Of a DNA stretch of 64,000 nt, positions 37,215 to 46,419 are shown one piece after another (the stretch's first letter is position 1; every line of letters starts with the position of its first letter). A program made the position numbers and the translations under genes. The stretch is from assembly GCA_902558225.1 (NCBI GenBank), contig CACEDG010000001.1, forward strand, positions 47,222 through 111,221, read 5' to 3'. Under the pieces are notes generated by a model. That model did no database searches. It saw only the letters and a list, made by a program, of their open reading frames with translations, and had not been told where the DNA came from. The stretch comes from an uncultured Pelagibacteraceae bacterium (lineage in GTDB: Bacteria > Pseudomonadota > Alphaproteobacteria > Pelagibacterales > Pelagibacteraceae).

Positions 37215-40200
37215 GTGAACAAGAATTTTTACTCACCAACAATGCTTACAAAGTTTGTTAATTGTAGGCATATCATTACAAATGAATTTAATGAAAAAAC
37301 ATTAAATTTAAAGAAAACTGAAAAAACAAATTCTGACAAATTAAGATTAGAAAAAGGTTTAATTCATGAATTAAGCTATTTTAAAGAACTAAGTAAAAAA
37401 TATAAAAAAATAAAAAATATTAAGGATTTGAAGAGCTTATCTAAAAAAGACAAAATCAAAGAAACTATTAAAGCTTTAAAACAAGGATATGAATTAATTT
37501 ATGGAGGATGGTTAGAGTCTGGAAAATGGAGCGGAGAATTAGATTTTTTAGAAATTAATAAAGATTTAAAATCAAATTTAGGCAATTGGAGTTATGAAGT
37601 TACGGATACTAAAAATTCCGCAAGTATAAAAGGGAGTCATATTTATCAAGTAGGTCTATATTGCTTTTTATTGAAAGAGACCCAAGGAATATTACCAAAT
37701 AATTTTTATATTTTATTAAAAGACAAAAGTAAGCAAGTAATTAAACTTAGAGAAGTTTATGATACTTTTTTATTACATAAAAATTCTTATGAAAACTTTA
37801 TTTCAAATGAATTGAATAAAACTAAATCTGAAAAATGTGGATTTTGTACGCTGTGTGATTGGGAGCAAGTTTGTTCAGAAGAGTGGATTAAGAATAGACA
37901 TCTGAATCAAGTTTTAGGAAATAATAAAAAAAATACTAAGAAACTTAAAAAAATGGGTGTCAATAATTATGATGACCTGGCAAAATTAGATCCAAAAACA
38001 AAAATAGAAGGATTAAGAGAAGAAGCAAAAGTTAAAATTATAAATCAAGCTAAATTACAAATAGAGGCAGAGAAAAAAGGTTATCCAATATTTAAAATTA
38101 ATGAAGAAAATCGACATTTAAAAAAAGGGTTTAATTTATTACCTCAACCCTCAGAATGCGACCTGTTCTTTGATATAGAGTCGGTTCAAGACCATGTATT
38201 TTCTGGAAAGCTAGAATACCTCTTTGGAGTATTTTATGAGGAGAATGGAAAGAAAATATTCAAACCTTTTTGGGCTCATAATAAAAATGAGGAAAAGCAA
38301 AGTGTGATAGATTTTTTTTCATTTACCAATAATCATTTTAAAAAATATCCTAATGCTAAAATTTATCATTACGCCGCTTATGAAATTACAGCGCTTGAGC
38401 GCTTGACATCTTTACATAAAGTTCACGGGATTGATTATGATCATTACTTGCATTTAGAGAGATTTGTTGATTTATTTAAGGTGGTAAAACAAGCTATATT
38501 TGTTTCTCAAAAAAGTTATTCAATCAAAGAAATAGAAAAATATTATGGGTTTGAAAGAAGCGGAGACATTAAAAAAGGTGATGTTTCAGAGGAGTATTAT
38601 ATTCAATGGATGGAGACAAAAGATAAAAAACTTTTAAACGAAATTGAAGAATATAATAAACAAGACTGTATTAGCACATTTAAGTTAAGAAACTGGTTAT
38701 TAAAAATAAAGCCAGAAGATACCAAATTCCATGTCCCTCAAAAGGAACATATCGAGCTCAGACCATTTGAAGAAACATTGTTGGAATACCAAAAAAAATT
38801 TAATGAATCAAAATTTAAAGATAAACCAATATTAAAATTACTTTCAGATGTGATAGGTTACTATGGACGCGAACAAAAACCCTCCTGGAGATTATTTTTT
38901 GACAGGAAAGATTTGTCTGATGAAGAATTAATTGATGATAGAGAATGTATTGGAAACATGAAATTAGTATCTCAATTTGAAGATAAGCGGTCGATTGAAT
39001 ACAAGTACCTTTTCCCTGCACAGGAATATAAGCTCAAAAAGGGAAGAAGTGTTATCATTGCAAATAATAATGATCCAGATAGAGCAGATCATGCGGGTAC
39101 TATCAAAGAGCTCGACCAAATAAATAGATCTTTGGTGTTAAGGAAAGGTTTTTCTAAAGAAAAAAAACAACTCCCGAGAACATTATCTATAGGCGAAAAG
39201 GTTATGGAGCATTCACGTTTTGAGAATCTAAACAAAAATATTTATAATTTTTGTGATAATCTTTTGGAAAATAAAAAAGGTTATGATGCTTTAAAAAGTT
39301 TCCTTAAAAGGGATATACCAAATATAAAAGGCATCAAATCGGGTGATAAAATTATTAAGTCAGAAAATTTTCATAAAGAGATACCAAATATAATTTCAAA
39401 GTTAAATTCGTCATATATTTTTTTGCAAGGGGGCCCTGGCGCTGGTAAAACATTTCATACTGCTAATGCAATAGTAGAGTTAATAAGAAAGAATAAGAAA
39501 ATAGCTGTTACAGCAAACTCTCATAAAGTAATACACAATTTATTGGAGAGAATAGAGAGTATAGCGACCGAGCAAGATTTTGACTTTAAAGGCCTTAAAA
39601 AAGGAAATCCCAATGATGTTGATAGTTTTTACGATGGAAAATTTATTAAAACAGAGAACAATGAAAAGAAATATATTGATGGATTAAAAGACAATAAGAT
39701 TTTACTTTATGGAGGAACCAAATATCATTTAGCCTCTTGGTTTTATAGAAGTAAAATTGATTTTCTTTTCATAGAAGAGGCATCCCAATTTTCGTTAGCT
39801 GATTGTATCTCGTTAGGTGGGATTGCAACAAATATTGTTTTGGTAGGTGATCAACAACAACTTGGACAACCCACGCAAGCAAGTCATCCTAATTTATCTG
39901 GAAGTTCAGTTTTAGAGTATTTACTTGAAGGAAAAGACACAGTACCTCCTGACAGAGGTATATTTTTAACTAGAACTCATCGAATGCACCCCAATATTAA
40001 TAATTTTATATCTGAAAATTTTTATGAAAATAAACTTTTAACTGATATTTCAGCTAAAAGTAGAAAAGTAAATTATCCAAAAAATTTTTATATAAATAAT
40101 GATGGTATTCATACTGTTTTAATGAATCATGCAGACTGTAGTCAAACGAGTGAAGAAGAATTTAAAAAAATAGATGAAATTATAAAAAAACTATCAGGTC

Positions 40201-40577
40201 AAAAATTTATAGACTCAGATAAGACCGAAAGACCTTTATCGATATCAGATTTTTTAATTATTTCTCCGTATAATGCTCAAGTAAATTTTTTATTAGAAAG
40301 ACTTCCAAACGGCACGCGCTGCGGTACAATTGATAGGTTTCAAGGACAGCAAGCACCAATTACAATAATTAGTATGACAAGTAGTGACGTAGAAAATTTA
40401 CCAAGAGATAAATCTTTCTTTTTTAATAGAAATAGGTTGAATGTAGCAATTAGTAGAGCTCAGTGCTCAAGTATTGTTTTACTTAATCCTAGATTATTAG
40501 AAACACCACCTAAAACATTAGAAGAATTTAAGCTGATAAATAATTTTAATAAATTATTAAAATATACAATTAAATGA
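37215..40577 (+). CDS. RecB-like nuclease and UPF1/DNA2-type helicase fusion
   Basis: A 1120-residue protein resembling TM0106-family nucleases joined to a superfamily 1 helicase. Order: PD-(D/E)XK domain (about 1-210, GELDFLE and EVTDTK); iron-sulfur type cysteines CGFCTLCDWEQVC; an RNase H-like/YprB domain (LFFDIESVQDH, YAAYEITALERL, YNKQDCIST); and a helicase with Walker A QGGPGAGKT (about 737-745), Walker B FIEEAS and motif VAISRAQ. Start is GTG at 37215. It is a plausible DNA end-processing machine; the exact role is unknown. Confidence 0.87.
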   Translation: MNKNFYSPTMLTKFVNCRHIITNEFNEKTLNLKKTEKTNSDKLRLEKGLIHELSYFKELSKKYKKIKNIKDLKSLSKKDKIKETIKALKQGYELIYGGWLESGKWSGELDFLEINKDLKSNLGNWSYEVTDTKNSASIKGSHIYQVGLYCFLLKETQGILPNNFYILLKDKSKQVIKLREVYDTFLLHKNSYENFISNELNKTKSEKCGFCTLCDWEQVCSEEWIKNRHLNQVLGNNKKNTKKLKKMGVNNYDDLAKLDPKTKIEGLREEAKVKIINQAKLQIEAEKKGYPIFKINEENRHLKKGFNLLPQPSECDLFFDIESVQDHVFSGKLEYLFGVFYEENGKKIFKPFWAHNKNEEKQSVIDFFSFTNNHFKKYPNAKIYHYAAYEITALERLTSLHKVHGIDYDHYLHLERFVDLFKVVKQAIFVSQKSYSIKEIEKYYGFERSGDIKKGDVSEEYYIQWMETKDKKLLNEIEEYNKQDCISTFKLRNWLLKIKPEDTKFHVPQKEHIELRPFEETLLEYQKKFNESKFKDKPILKLLSDVIGYYGREQKPSWRLFFDRKDLSDEELIDDRECIGNMKLVSQFEDKRSIEYKYLFPAQEYKLKKGRSVIIANNNDPDRADHAGTIKELDQINRSLVLRKGFSKEKKQLPRTLSIGEKVMEHSRFENLNKNIYNFCDNLLENKKGYDALKSFLKRDIPNIKGIKSGDKIIKSENFHKEIPNIISKLNSSYIFLQGGPGAGKTFHTANAIVELIRKNKKIAVTANSHKVIHNLLERIESIATEQDFDFKGLKKGNPNDVDSFYDGKFIKTENNEKKYIDGLKDNKILLYGGTKYHLASWFYRSKIDFLFIEEASQFSLADCISLGGIATNIVLVGDQQQLGQPTQASHPNLSGSSVLEYLLEGKDTVPPDRGIFLTRTHRMHPNINNFISENFYENKLLTDISAKSRKVNYPKNFYINNDGIHTVLMNHADCSQTSEEEFKKIDEIIKKLSGQKFIDSDKTERPLSISDFLIISPYNAQVNFLLERLPNGTRCGTIDRFQGQQAPITIISMTSSDVENLPRDKSFFFNRNRLNVAISRAQCSSIVLLNPRLLETPPKTLEEFKLINNFNKLLKYTIK

Positions 40578-40604
40578 AACTAAAATTTGATAAGTTTAAA
40601 ACTT

Positions 40605-41861
40605 TTAATTTTCTTTTAGAACTGACCCACACCAGTATAAACTACCCATTACAACAATTATTTTTTTTTCTTTTGAAGTAATACTTTTAAGAGCTTCCTT
40701 TATTCCAATAGCAGTTTCAACCTTATAATCCTGTTTAATGGCGATAGACTTTAATTCATCAGCTGTGCAAGAATTTGGTTCATCTGGAATTTTTACAGTA
40801 ACAATTTTTTTAAATATCCCTTTAAATTCTTTTAAAAATTCTTTCGGGAATTTATTTTTTTGCATCCCCCACACACAATAAATTGGTAAATTTAATGTTT
40901 TAAGATAGTTGTATAAATTTTTACCTGAAACATTGGAATGTGCACCATCTAAAAGAATCTTTTCTTTTTTGTTTACAAATTTTCTTAATTTACCTTTAGT
41001 TAAATATTGCAATCTACCTTCAAAATAGACCTTAGGAATAGTTTTTTGAATAACAGTTGGTTTGATATTTAAATCCAAGGCTATTTTTATAGATAGACCT
41101 AAGTTATCTATTAATCCTTTGCTGTGAATGTAGTTAGACTTAATGGGAATTTTATGTTTGTTATCTTTGTAGAAAATATTTTTTCCTTTATGAATAATTC
41201 TCCATTTTGAAGGATAAGTAATATTACTCTCATTTTTTTTTAATATTCCTTTTATTATTCTCAAAGTTTTAGGTTTTTGTTTCCCTATATAGATATTTGT
41301 TTGATTACTTAAATATCCTACTTTTTGTCTACAAATTTCATTGATAGTTTTTGGTGATATCCATTCAACATGTTGAAGATTTATATTTGTAGCTGCTTGA
41401 ACCAAAGGCTTATCAAATAATCGAGTCGAGTCTCCAAAAAACATTAATCCTGCCTCCAAAATATTGTAATCTATCTTTCTTTTTGAGGCAGCTAATACAT
41501 ATATAAGAGTTAAGACTTCAAATAAACTTAAGGTAACATTTAGTTTACTGATCTGTCTTTCATGTTTTTTAATTTCATTTAATGAAATAAATCTATTTTT
41601 TAAACATATTCGAGATCGTAGATCAAAAAGGTGTGGGGAAACAAAAGTTGATGTGGATTGTTTATTTGCCTCAATAAAATATTTAAGTGAAGTTAAGCAG
41701 CTGAATTTGCCATCAGAGCCAATAATATTTATTGGCCTTTTTAATTTTTTTTCTGGGTTTCCTAAGAGTTTTAAGGCTTTTTTTATTCTTGATAATCCTA
41801 AGGTTATTCTACGGCTATATTTTTTTTGGAGGTTTTTATAATAAATTTCTGAACTAATCAT
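40605..41861 (-). CDS. folC: Bifunctional folylpolyglutamate/dihydrofolate synthase, divergent
   Basis: Adds glutamate to (dihydro)folate; 418 residues, normal length. It lies downstream of accD, where folC is expected. The family P-loop GTNGKGS reads GSDGKFS (48-54), and the usual GGRLDATN segment reads DSTRLFDKPLVQAATN. The ILLDGAHS motif is kept. These changes suggest an altered or degenerating ATP site, though the frame is intact. Identification relies partly on context. Confidence 0.85.
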   Translation of the reverse strand: MISSEIYYKNLQKKYSRRITLGLSRIKKALKLLGNPEKKLKRPINIIGSDGKFSCLTSLKYFIEANKQSTSTFVSPHLFDLRSRICLKNRFISLNEIKKHERQISKLNVTLSLFEVLTLIYVLAASKRKIDYNILEAGLMFFGDSTRLFDKPLVQAATNINLQHVEWISPKTINEICRQKVGYLSNQTNIYIGKQKPKTLRIIKGILKKNESNITYPSKWRIIHKGKNIFYKDNKHKIPIKSNYIHSKGLIDNLGLSIKIALDLNIKPTVIQKTIPKVYFEGRLQYLTKGKLRKFVNKKEKILLDGAHSNVSGKNLYNYLKTLNLPIYCVWGMQKNKFPKEFLKEFKGIFKKIVTVKIPDEPNSCTADELKSIAIKQDYKVETAIGIKEALKSITSKEKKIIVVMGSLYWCGSVLKEN

Positions 41862-41881
41862 TTTAGATTAGGCTTAAGAAC

Positions 41882-42814
41882 TTAAGAAGCTTGTTGAGAT
41901 CGTGCTGTAAGTGTTGAAGACTCATTATCTTCATTTTCTACAATTTTATTTGTATCTTTTTTTAACAATATAGATAACAAAGTCTCTAAAGTTTTTGCTA
42001 TATCTTTTCTTTCAACCACAAGATCAACTGCCCCCGTCTTGTCTCTCAAATATTCAGAGGTCTGAAATCCAGTCGGTAAAGCTTCTTTAATGGTTCCTTC
42101 TATAACTTTTTTACCAGCAAACGCCACGGTAGCCCGAGGTTCTGCCAAGTTCAGGTCTCCAAGCATTGCATAACTGGCCGTTATGCCGCCTGCAGTTGGA
42201 TCAGTTAAAACAACAATATATGGTAGCTTCTTCTTTTTTAGTTCATTAATGGCCAATACAGTTCGAGGCATTTGATTTAATGAGATCATTCCTTCTTGCA
42301 TGCGCATGCCACCACCCGCCGTAAATACCACTAGAGGATTATTATTTTCTATTGCATGTTGTGCCGCCGCTAAGAAGGCCTCTCCTTCCGCACTGGCTAT
42401 TGATGCCCCTAAGAACGAGAAGTCAGATGCTATAGTGGTTATCCTTATTGATCCTAGCGTACCTGTAGCAACAACCATACTAGAATCTAAACCTGTTTTT
42501 TTACGAGCACTTTTTAATCTTTCTTTATATGGTTTTGTATCAACAAATCCCAGCCTATCGTCCTTTGGCACAGGTGTACTAATTATTTCATACTTATCTC
42601 CAAATAGAATTTTAAATCTTTGTTTGGGTGAAATTCGCATTGGTTTTTGACAAGTAGGGCAAACAAAAAGATTACGCTCTAATTCTGATTTCAATGAGGG
42701 ACCTACACAACACGAATACCATGGGCTATTTTCAATATCAGTTTTTTTCAGCCTCTCTTTTATGGCAGTTTTGATCTTTTCACCCGATCGTATAACTTTA
42801 TTTAACCAATTCAT
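41882..42814 (-). CDS. accD: Acetyl-CoA carboxylase carboxyltransferase subunit beta
   Basis: Beta subunit of the carboxyltransferase that makes malonyl-CoA. The crotonase-type core is normal: SEYLRDKTGAVDLVVER, FTAGGGMRMQEGM and TDPTAGGITASYAMLGD. The N-terminal zinc ribbon usually has two CxxC pairs; here the first is CC (35-36) followed by VGPS, and the second is normal (CPTC, 52-55). The C-terminus ends in a short low-complexity tail. Follows trpA by 4 bases. Confidence 0.95.
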   Translation of the reverse strand: MNWLNKVIRSGEKIKTAIKERLKKTDIENSPWYSCCVGPSLKSELERNLFVCPTCQKPMRISPKQRFKILFGDKYEIISTPVPKDDRLGFVDTKPYKERLKSARKKTGLDSSMVVATGTLGSIRITTIASDFSFLGASIASAEGEAFLAAAQHAIENNNPLVVFTAGGGMRMQEGMISLNQMPRTVLAINELKKKKLPYIVVLTDPTAGGITASYAMLGDLNLAEPRATVAFAGKKVIEGTIKEALPTGFQTSEYLRDKTGAVDLVVERKDIAKTLETLLSILLKKDTNKIVENEDNESSTLTARSQQAS

Positions 42815-42818
42815 GCAT

Positions 42819-43616
42819 TTAAATTTTTGATTTTAAAACTTTTAACATAATATTTAAATTTTTGGCAGGATTTTGTCTTTTTTTTATTGCATTTGATATT
42901 ACTTTACAACATGCAGAGCCCACAACTAACCCATTTGTGGCCTTAAAATTTCCTATTGTGTCTTTTGTTATACCGAAACCAATAATTACGTGTTTTTTAG
43001 GATTTATACTTTTTATAGTTTTATAGTTATTTAAGATTGTCCTTGCTGTTGATTTTAATTTACCACCAGTGATATTAACATTAGAAACCTGATAGATTAG
43101 TTGGTGGCTATCTTTCACTATTAATTTCATTCTTTTTTTCGTAGTTGTTGGTGCAATTAATTGCACAAAACATATAGAATTTTTTTTACATAATTTTGCA
43201 AAACTCTTATTATCAGGCCAAGGTAAGTCCACTACAATTAAGCCAGCAACACCAACATTTTTACATTTTTTTATAAATTTTTTTTCACCATAATTATAGA
43301 TTAATTGATAATAGCCCATAAGTATTAATGGTTTTGAATTTTTTAATTTTTTATACTTTTTGATTAGAGAAAAAGTACTATCAAGTGTTATTCCGTTCTT
43401 AATTGCTCTGTAAGAACTATTTTGTATTTCTGGTCCATCTGCTCCTGGGCAATTAAATGCAATTCCCCATTCTGCTATATCTACCGTGTTTGAAATAGAT
43501 TTTAAAATTTCAAAAGATTTTTTCTTCGTATTATCACCAGCAACAGTAAAAGAGATTAATGCAGGTCTCTTTTCTTTTTTTGTTATTTCAAAAGCTTTAT
43601 CTATTTCATTTTTCAT
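42819..43616 (-). CDS. trpA: Tryptophan synthase alpha subunit, divergent active-site loop
   Basis: Cleaves indole-3-glycerol phosphate to indole and G3P. Catalytic Glu49 and Asp60 keep the exact numbering of the Salmonella enzyme. However, the surrounding family motif PFSDPxADGP reads AFNCPGADGP. Other motifs are conserved: LMGYYQ, VVDLP, APTTTKKRM, GFGIT. Length 265 is normal. It overlaps trpB by 4 bases. Confidence 0.94.
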   Translation of the reverse strand: MKNEIDKAFEITKKEKRPALISFTVAGDNTKKKSFEILKSISNTVDIAEWGIAFNCPGADGPEIQNSSYRAIKNGITLDSTFSLIKKYKKLKNSKPLILMGYYQLIYNYGEKKFIKKCKNVGVAGLIVVDLPWPDNKSFAKLCKKNSICFVQLIAPTTTKKRMKLIVKDSHQLIYQVSNVNITGGKLKSTARTILNNYKTIKSINPKKHVIIGFGITKDTIGNFKATNGLVVGSACCKVISNAIKKRQNPAKNLNIMLKVLKSKI

Positions 43617-44824
43617 TTTGGATAATATCCTATTTTACTCTTAATTATCCTAGCGTCTTTAGCACCAGAACCACAATTATTTACAATAATAACTTCATCT
43701 TTTTTTAATTTTGGGGCAATTTTTATACATTCTGCCCATGCATGAGCCGGCTCAAGTGACGGTCTTAAGTTTTCATATTTCCAAATTAATTTTAATGCAT
43801 TTAAGGCTTCTTCATCTGAGCAAGAAGTATATCTTGCTCTTTTTGTATCTTTAAGCATACAATGGAGAGGAGAGACGCCTGGATAATCTAATCCCGCACT
43901 GATTGAATGAGTATCCGCAATCTGTCCATTTTTGTTTTGTAAACAGTATTGTGCAGCTCCATGTAAAATAGCAATTTTTGCGTTTGTTGTTAAAGGGGCT
44001 GCATATTTTGCCTCAATACCAGTCAGCTTTATATGATTTTTGTTATAGTGGATAAATTCATTCCAAAAACCAATTGCCGAACTTCCCCCACCGACTACAT
44101 TTAAAAGATGAAGTTTTGGAATTTTTCCAAACTCTTTTATCACTTGTGATTTTAACTCTCTTGATATCTGTGATGTCGACCAGGCGCATATTTTTAAAAA
44201 GACGTTTGCGCCTATCGCAGATCCAACTGCTAAATGTGTGGTTTGGCAGTTACTTACGTAAAATCTCATGCACTCAGAAACAGCATCAACAAGAGTACGT
44301 GAACCAGTGTCAACAGGGACAACTTCCGCTCCAGCCTTCTTCATAAACGAGACGTTCAAGGCTTGGCGTGATATGTCCTTAGTTCCCATAAAAATTTTAG
44401 CTTTCAATTTCATTTCTTTAGCAGCCATTGCTAAATTTTTACCAAACATCCCTGCGCCCGTGTCCCCTGCCAAAAATTTTTTGCCTGACTCTTTACAAAT
44501 AAGAGCATTAACTGTTGCATGATAGGCCTTATGCGCATCGCCATTTATTGCAGAAACATCTTTGCACCAAATTTCTGCTCCTCCAAGATATTTTGTTAAG
44601 TTCTCTAATTTGAAAAAAGGTGTTTGACCCCCAAGGTAATATTTAAAGTATTTATCTCTTTTCTTTAAAAATTTTTTATTTTTTCTTAATTTTTCAAACA
44701 ATTTAGATAAATCTTCGATAGGTTTAATCGCTGTTTCAGCAACAAAATTTCCACCAAACTTATTTAGATAAAATCCTCTGTTATTATGTTGATCAATAAG
44801 TTGAATATTTTTTTTAAGTTTCAT
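43613..44824 (-). CDS. trpB: Tryptophan synthase beta chain, divergent
   Basis: PLP enzyme that condenses indole and serine. PLP lysine Lys99 is in GDAHKAYH instead of the usual GAHKxNN, and the preceding KREDLNHT is replaced by CKDVSAIN. The segment ETGAGQHG, which supplies the catalytic Glu109 in Salmonella, reads DTGAGMFG (Asp121). The GGGSSAIG phosphate loop is present. Length 403. It lies between trpF and trpA, so the assignment is firm, but the site is unusual. Confidence 0.92.
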   Translation of the reverse strand: MKLKKNIQLIDQHNNRGFYLNKFGGNFVAETAIKPIEDLSKLFEKLRKNKKFLKKRDKYFKYYLGGQTPFFKLENLTKYLGGAEIWCKDVSAINGDAHKAYHATVNALICKESGKKFLAGDTGAGMFGKNLAMAAKEMKLKAKIFMGTKDISRQALNVSFMKKAGAEVVPVDTGSRTLVDAVSECMRFYVSNCQTTHLAVGSAIGANVFLKICAWSTSQISRELKSQVIKEFGKIPKLHLLNVVGGGSSAIGFWNEFIHYNKNHIKLTGIEAKYAAPLTTNAKIAILHGAAQYCLQNKNGQIADTHSISAGLDYPGVSPLHCMLKDTKRARYTSCSDEEALNALKLIWKYENLRPSLEPAHAWAECIKIAPKLKKDEVIIVNNCGSGAKDARIIKSKIGYYPK

Positions 44825-45443
44825 AATTTATTTGTTTAATATTATTTAAAAAAAAATCTATTTTAGAAATATCTTTTAACCCAGAGCTTTCTAACCCACC
44901 AGAAATATCAATAATATCTGCTATTTTTGAGAATTTTTCAAGATTATCATCAAAACTAATATTTCCTGCTAGCATTACCTCTTTATCAAAGTGAATATTT
45001 TCTATTAGCGAGTGATCAAATGACATGCTTTTTTCATAACCTTTGCTATCAAATAAATAAATATCACTTATATCTTTGAATAATTCATATCGATAAATAT
45101 CTTTCTTATTTTCAATAGTAAATGCTGTAATAATTTTTTTGTTATATTCTTTCTTTATAAATTTTACTCTGTCAGGACTACAGTCATAAAGTTGATAATA
45201 ATCAAAAGGTAAATTTTTTATTTCTTCAAGTATTTTATGATTAGGATTTACTAGTACAGCCACATAAAAAGATTTTTTTTTGGGAATTCTTAATAATTCT
45301 TTAATCTTTTTTAAATCAACATATCTTTTAGATTTAGGATAATTGACTATAAATCCAATAAATTGTGGTGAGTTAATATGGTTTATTATATAACTTAATG
45401 TTTTGGAATCTGAGACCCCACAAATCTTTGATTTAAGAATCAT
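44814..45443 (-). CDS. trpF: Phosphoribosylanthranilate isomerase, divergent
   Basis: TIM-barrel enzyme of tryptophan synthesis. KICGVSDSKTL at the N-terminus and the phosphate-binding end LAGNIS with DISGGLESSGLKD are typical of PRAI; the middle is poorly conserved. Length 209. It overlaps trpB by 11 bases and pyrF by 4. Position between pyrF and trpB supports the call. Confidence 0.87.
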   Translation of the reverse strand: MILKSKICGVSDSKTLSYIINHINSPQFIGFIVNYPKSKRYVDLKKIKELLRIPKKKSFYVAVLVNPNHKILEEIKNLPFDYYQLYDCSPDRVKFIKKEYNKKIITAFTIENKKDIYRYELFKDISDIYLFDSKGYEKSMSFDHSLIENIHFDKEVMLAGNISFDDNLEKFSKIADIIDISGGLESSGLKDISKIDFFLNNIKQINYET

Positions 45444-46129
45444 TGTTTTAAATGATCAATCAATTTAATTATATTTTTTTTTATGTTTCCCTGGCCAGTT
45501 ATGCTTCGTCCAATCACTAACCAGTCCGCACCATTTTTGAAGGCTTGTTTAGGAGTTAAAACTCTTTTTTGATCATTAGTTTTTGACTCTAATCTTATTC
45601 CAGGAGTAATAATTTCTTTCTTAAATACTTTTTTAACTATTTTTACTTCTTGTGCACTACACACTATTGCATCTAACTTAGCTTTTTTTGCTAGCCTTGC
45701 TTGATGTAGAACCAATTTTTTTACATCTTTATTAAATCCAATTTCCTTCAATCCTTGATTATCTAAAGAGGTGAGGATGCTCACGCCCACTAGTCGTATT
45801 GAACCTGAAACTTTTTTTGCAGCTTTAAGTGCTTCTAAACCTGCACTAATATGAATAGTCAAATAATTTATATTCAAATCTTTCACTGCTTTCACTGCTG
45901 ATGCACACGTGTTTGGAATATCATGAAGTTTTAAGTCTGCAAAAACTATCTTATTCTTTAATTTTGATAAGAATTTTCTTCCGTATTTTGAATTTAAAAA
46001 CTCTAACCCGAACTTATATCCAATCTTTAACTTTGTATTTTGTGTTTCTTTTATTATTTTTTTAATTTTAGCAATATTTCTACTATCACAAGCAATAAAT
46101 ATCTTATTTATTTTATTCTTCTTCATCAT
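45440..46129 (-). CDS. pyrF: Orotidine 5'-phosphate decarboxylase
   Basis: Last step of UMP synthesis. The signature FADLKLHDIPNTC contains the catalytic Lys-Asp network. The phosphate loop GADWLVIGRSIT is near the C-terminus. Length 229 is normal. It overlaps ihfB by 17 bases and trpF by 4 bases. Confidence 0.95.
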   Translation of the reverse strand: MMKKNKINKIFIACDSRNIAKIKKIIKETQNTKLKIGYKFGLEFLNSKYGRKFLSKLKNKIVFADLKLHDIPNTCASAVKAVKDLNINYLTIHISAGLEALKAAKKVSGSIRLVGVSILTSLDNQGLKEIGFNKDVKKLVLHQARLAKKAKLDAIVCSAQEVKIVKKVFKKEIITPGIRLESKTNDQKRVLTPKQAFKNGADWLVIGRSITGQGNIKKNIIKLIDHLKQ

Positions 46130-46406
46130 TTATTTTTTTAAATAAGTCTTTAGAGCACTTCCACACGATTACTTTTTTCTCTGGCGTATTCACTTTCTGA
46201 TTTGTACGTGGATTTCTAGAGATCCTAGCCTTTTGAGTTTTGGCAAAAAAAACCCCGAACGACCTCAGCTCGACCCGTTCATTTCTTTTGAGAGTTTTTT
46301 TAATTTCCTCTATTATAATATTTATTAGTTTTTCGTGGTCTTTTTGAAAAATGTTGGGATAACTTTTTGAGAGTTGTTTTATAAGCTTTGATTTTACTGT
46401 AGCCAA
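46113..46406 (-). CDS. ihfB: Integration host factor beta subunit
   Basis: A 97-residue HU/IHF-family DNA-bending protein. ERVELRSFGVFFAKTQKA and RNPRTNQKVNTPEK give the beta-arm motif with the DNA-intercalating proline. Position right after rpsA is the standard place for ihfB in proteobacteria. It starts 13 bases after the rpsA stop. Confidence 0.93.
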   Translation of the reverse strand: MATVKSKLIKQLSKSYPNIFQKDHEKLINIIIEEIKKTLKRNERVELRSFGVFFAKTQKARISRNPRTNQKVNTPEKKVIVWKCSKDLFKKINDEEE

Positions 46407-46419
46407 GTTTGTTTACTTA

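Noticed and set aside
28864-40577. A known named phage-defence system
   Set aside because: No set of genes matches a defence system I can name from the sequence, and there are no mobility genes.
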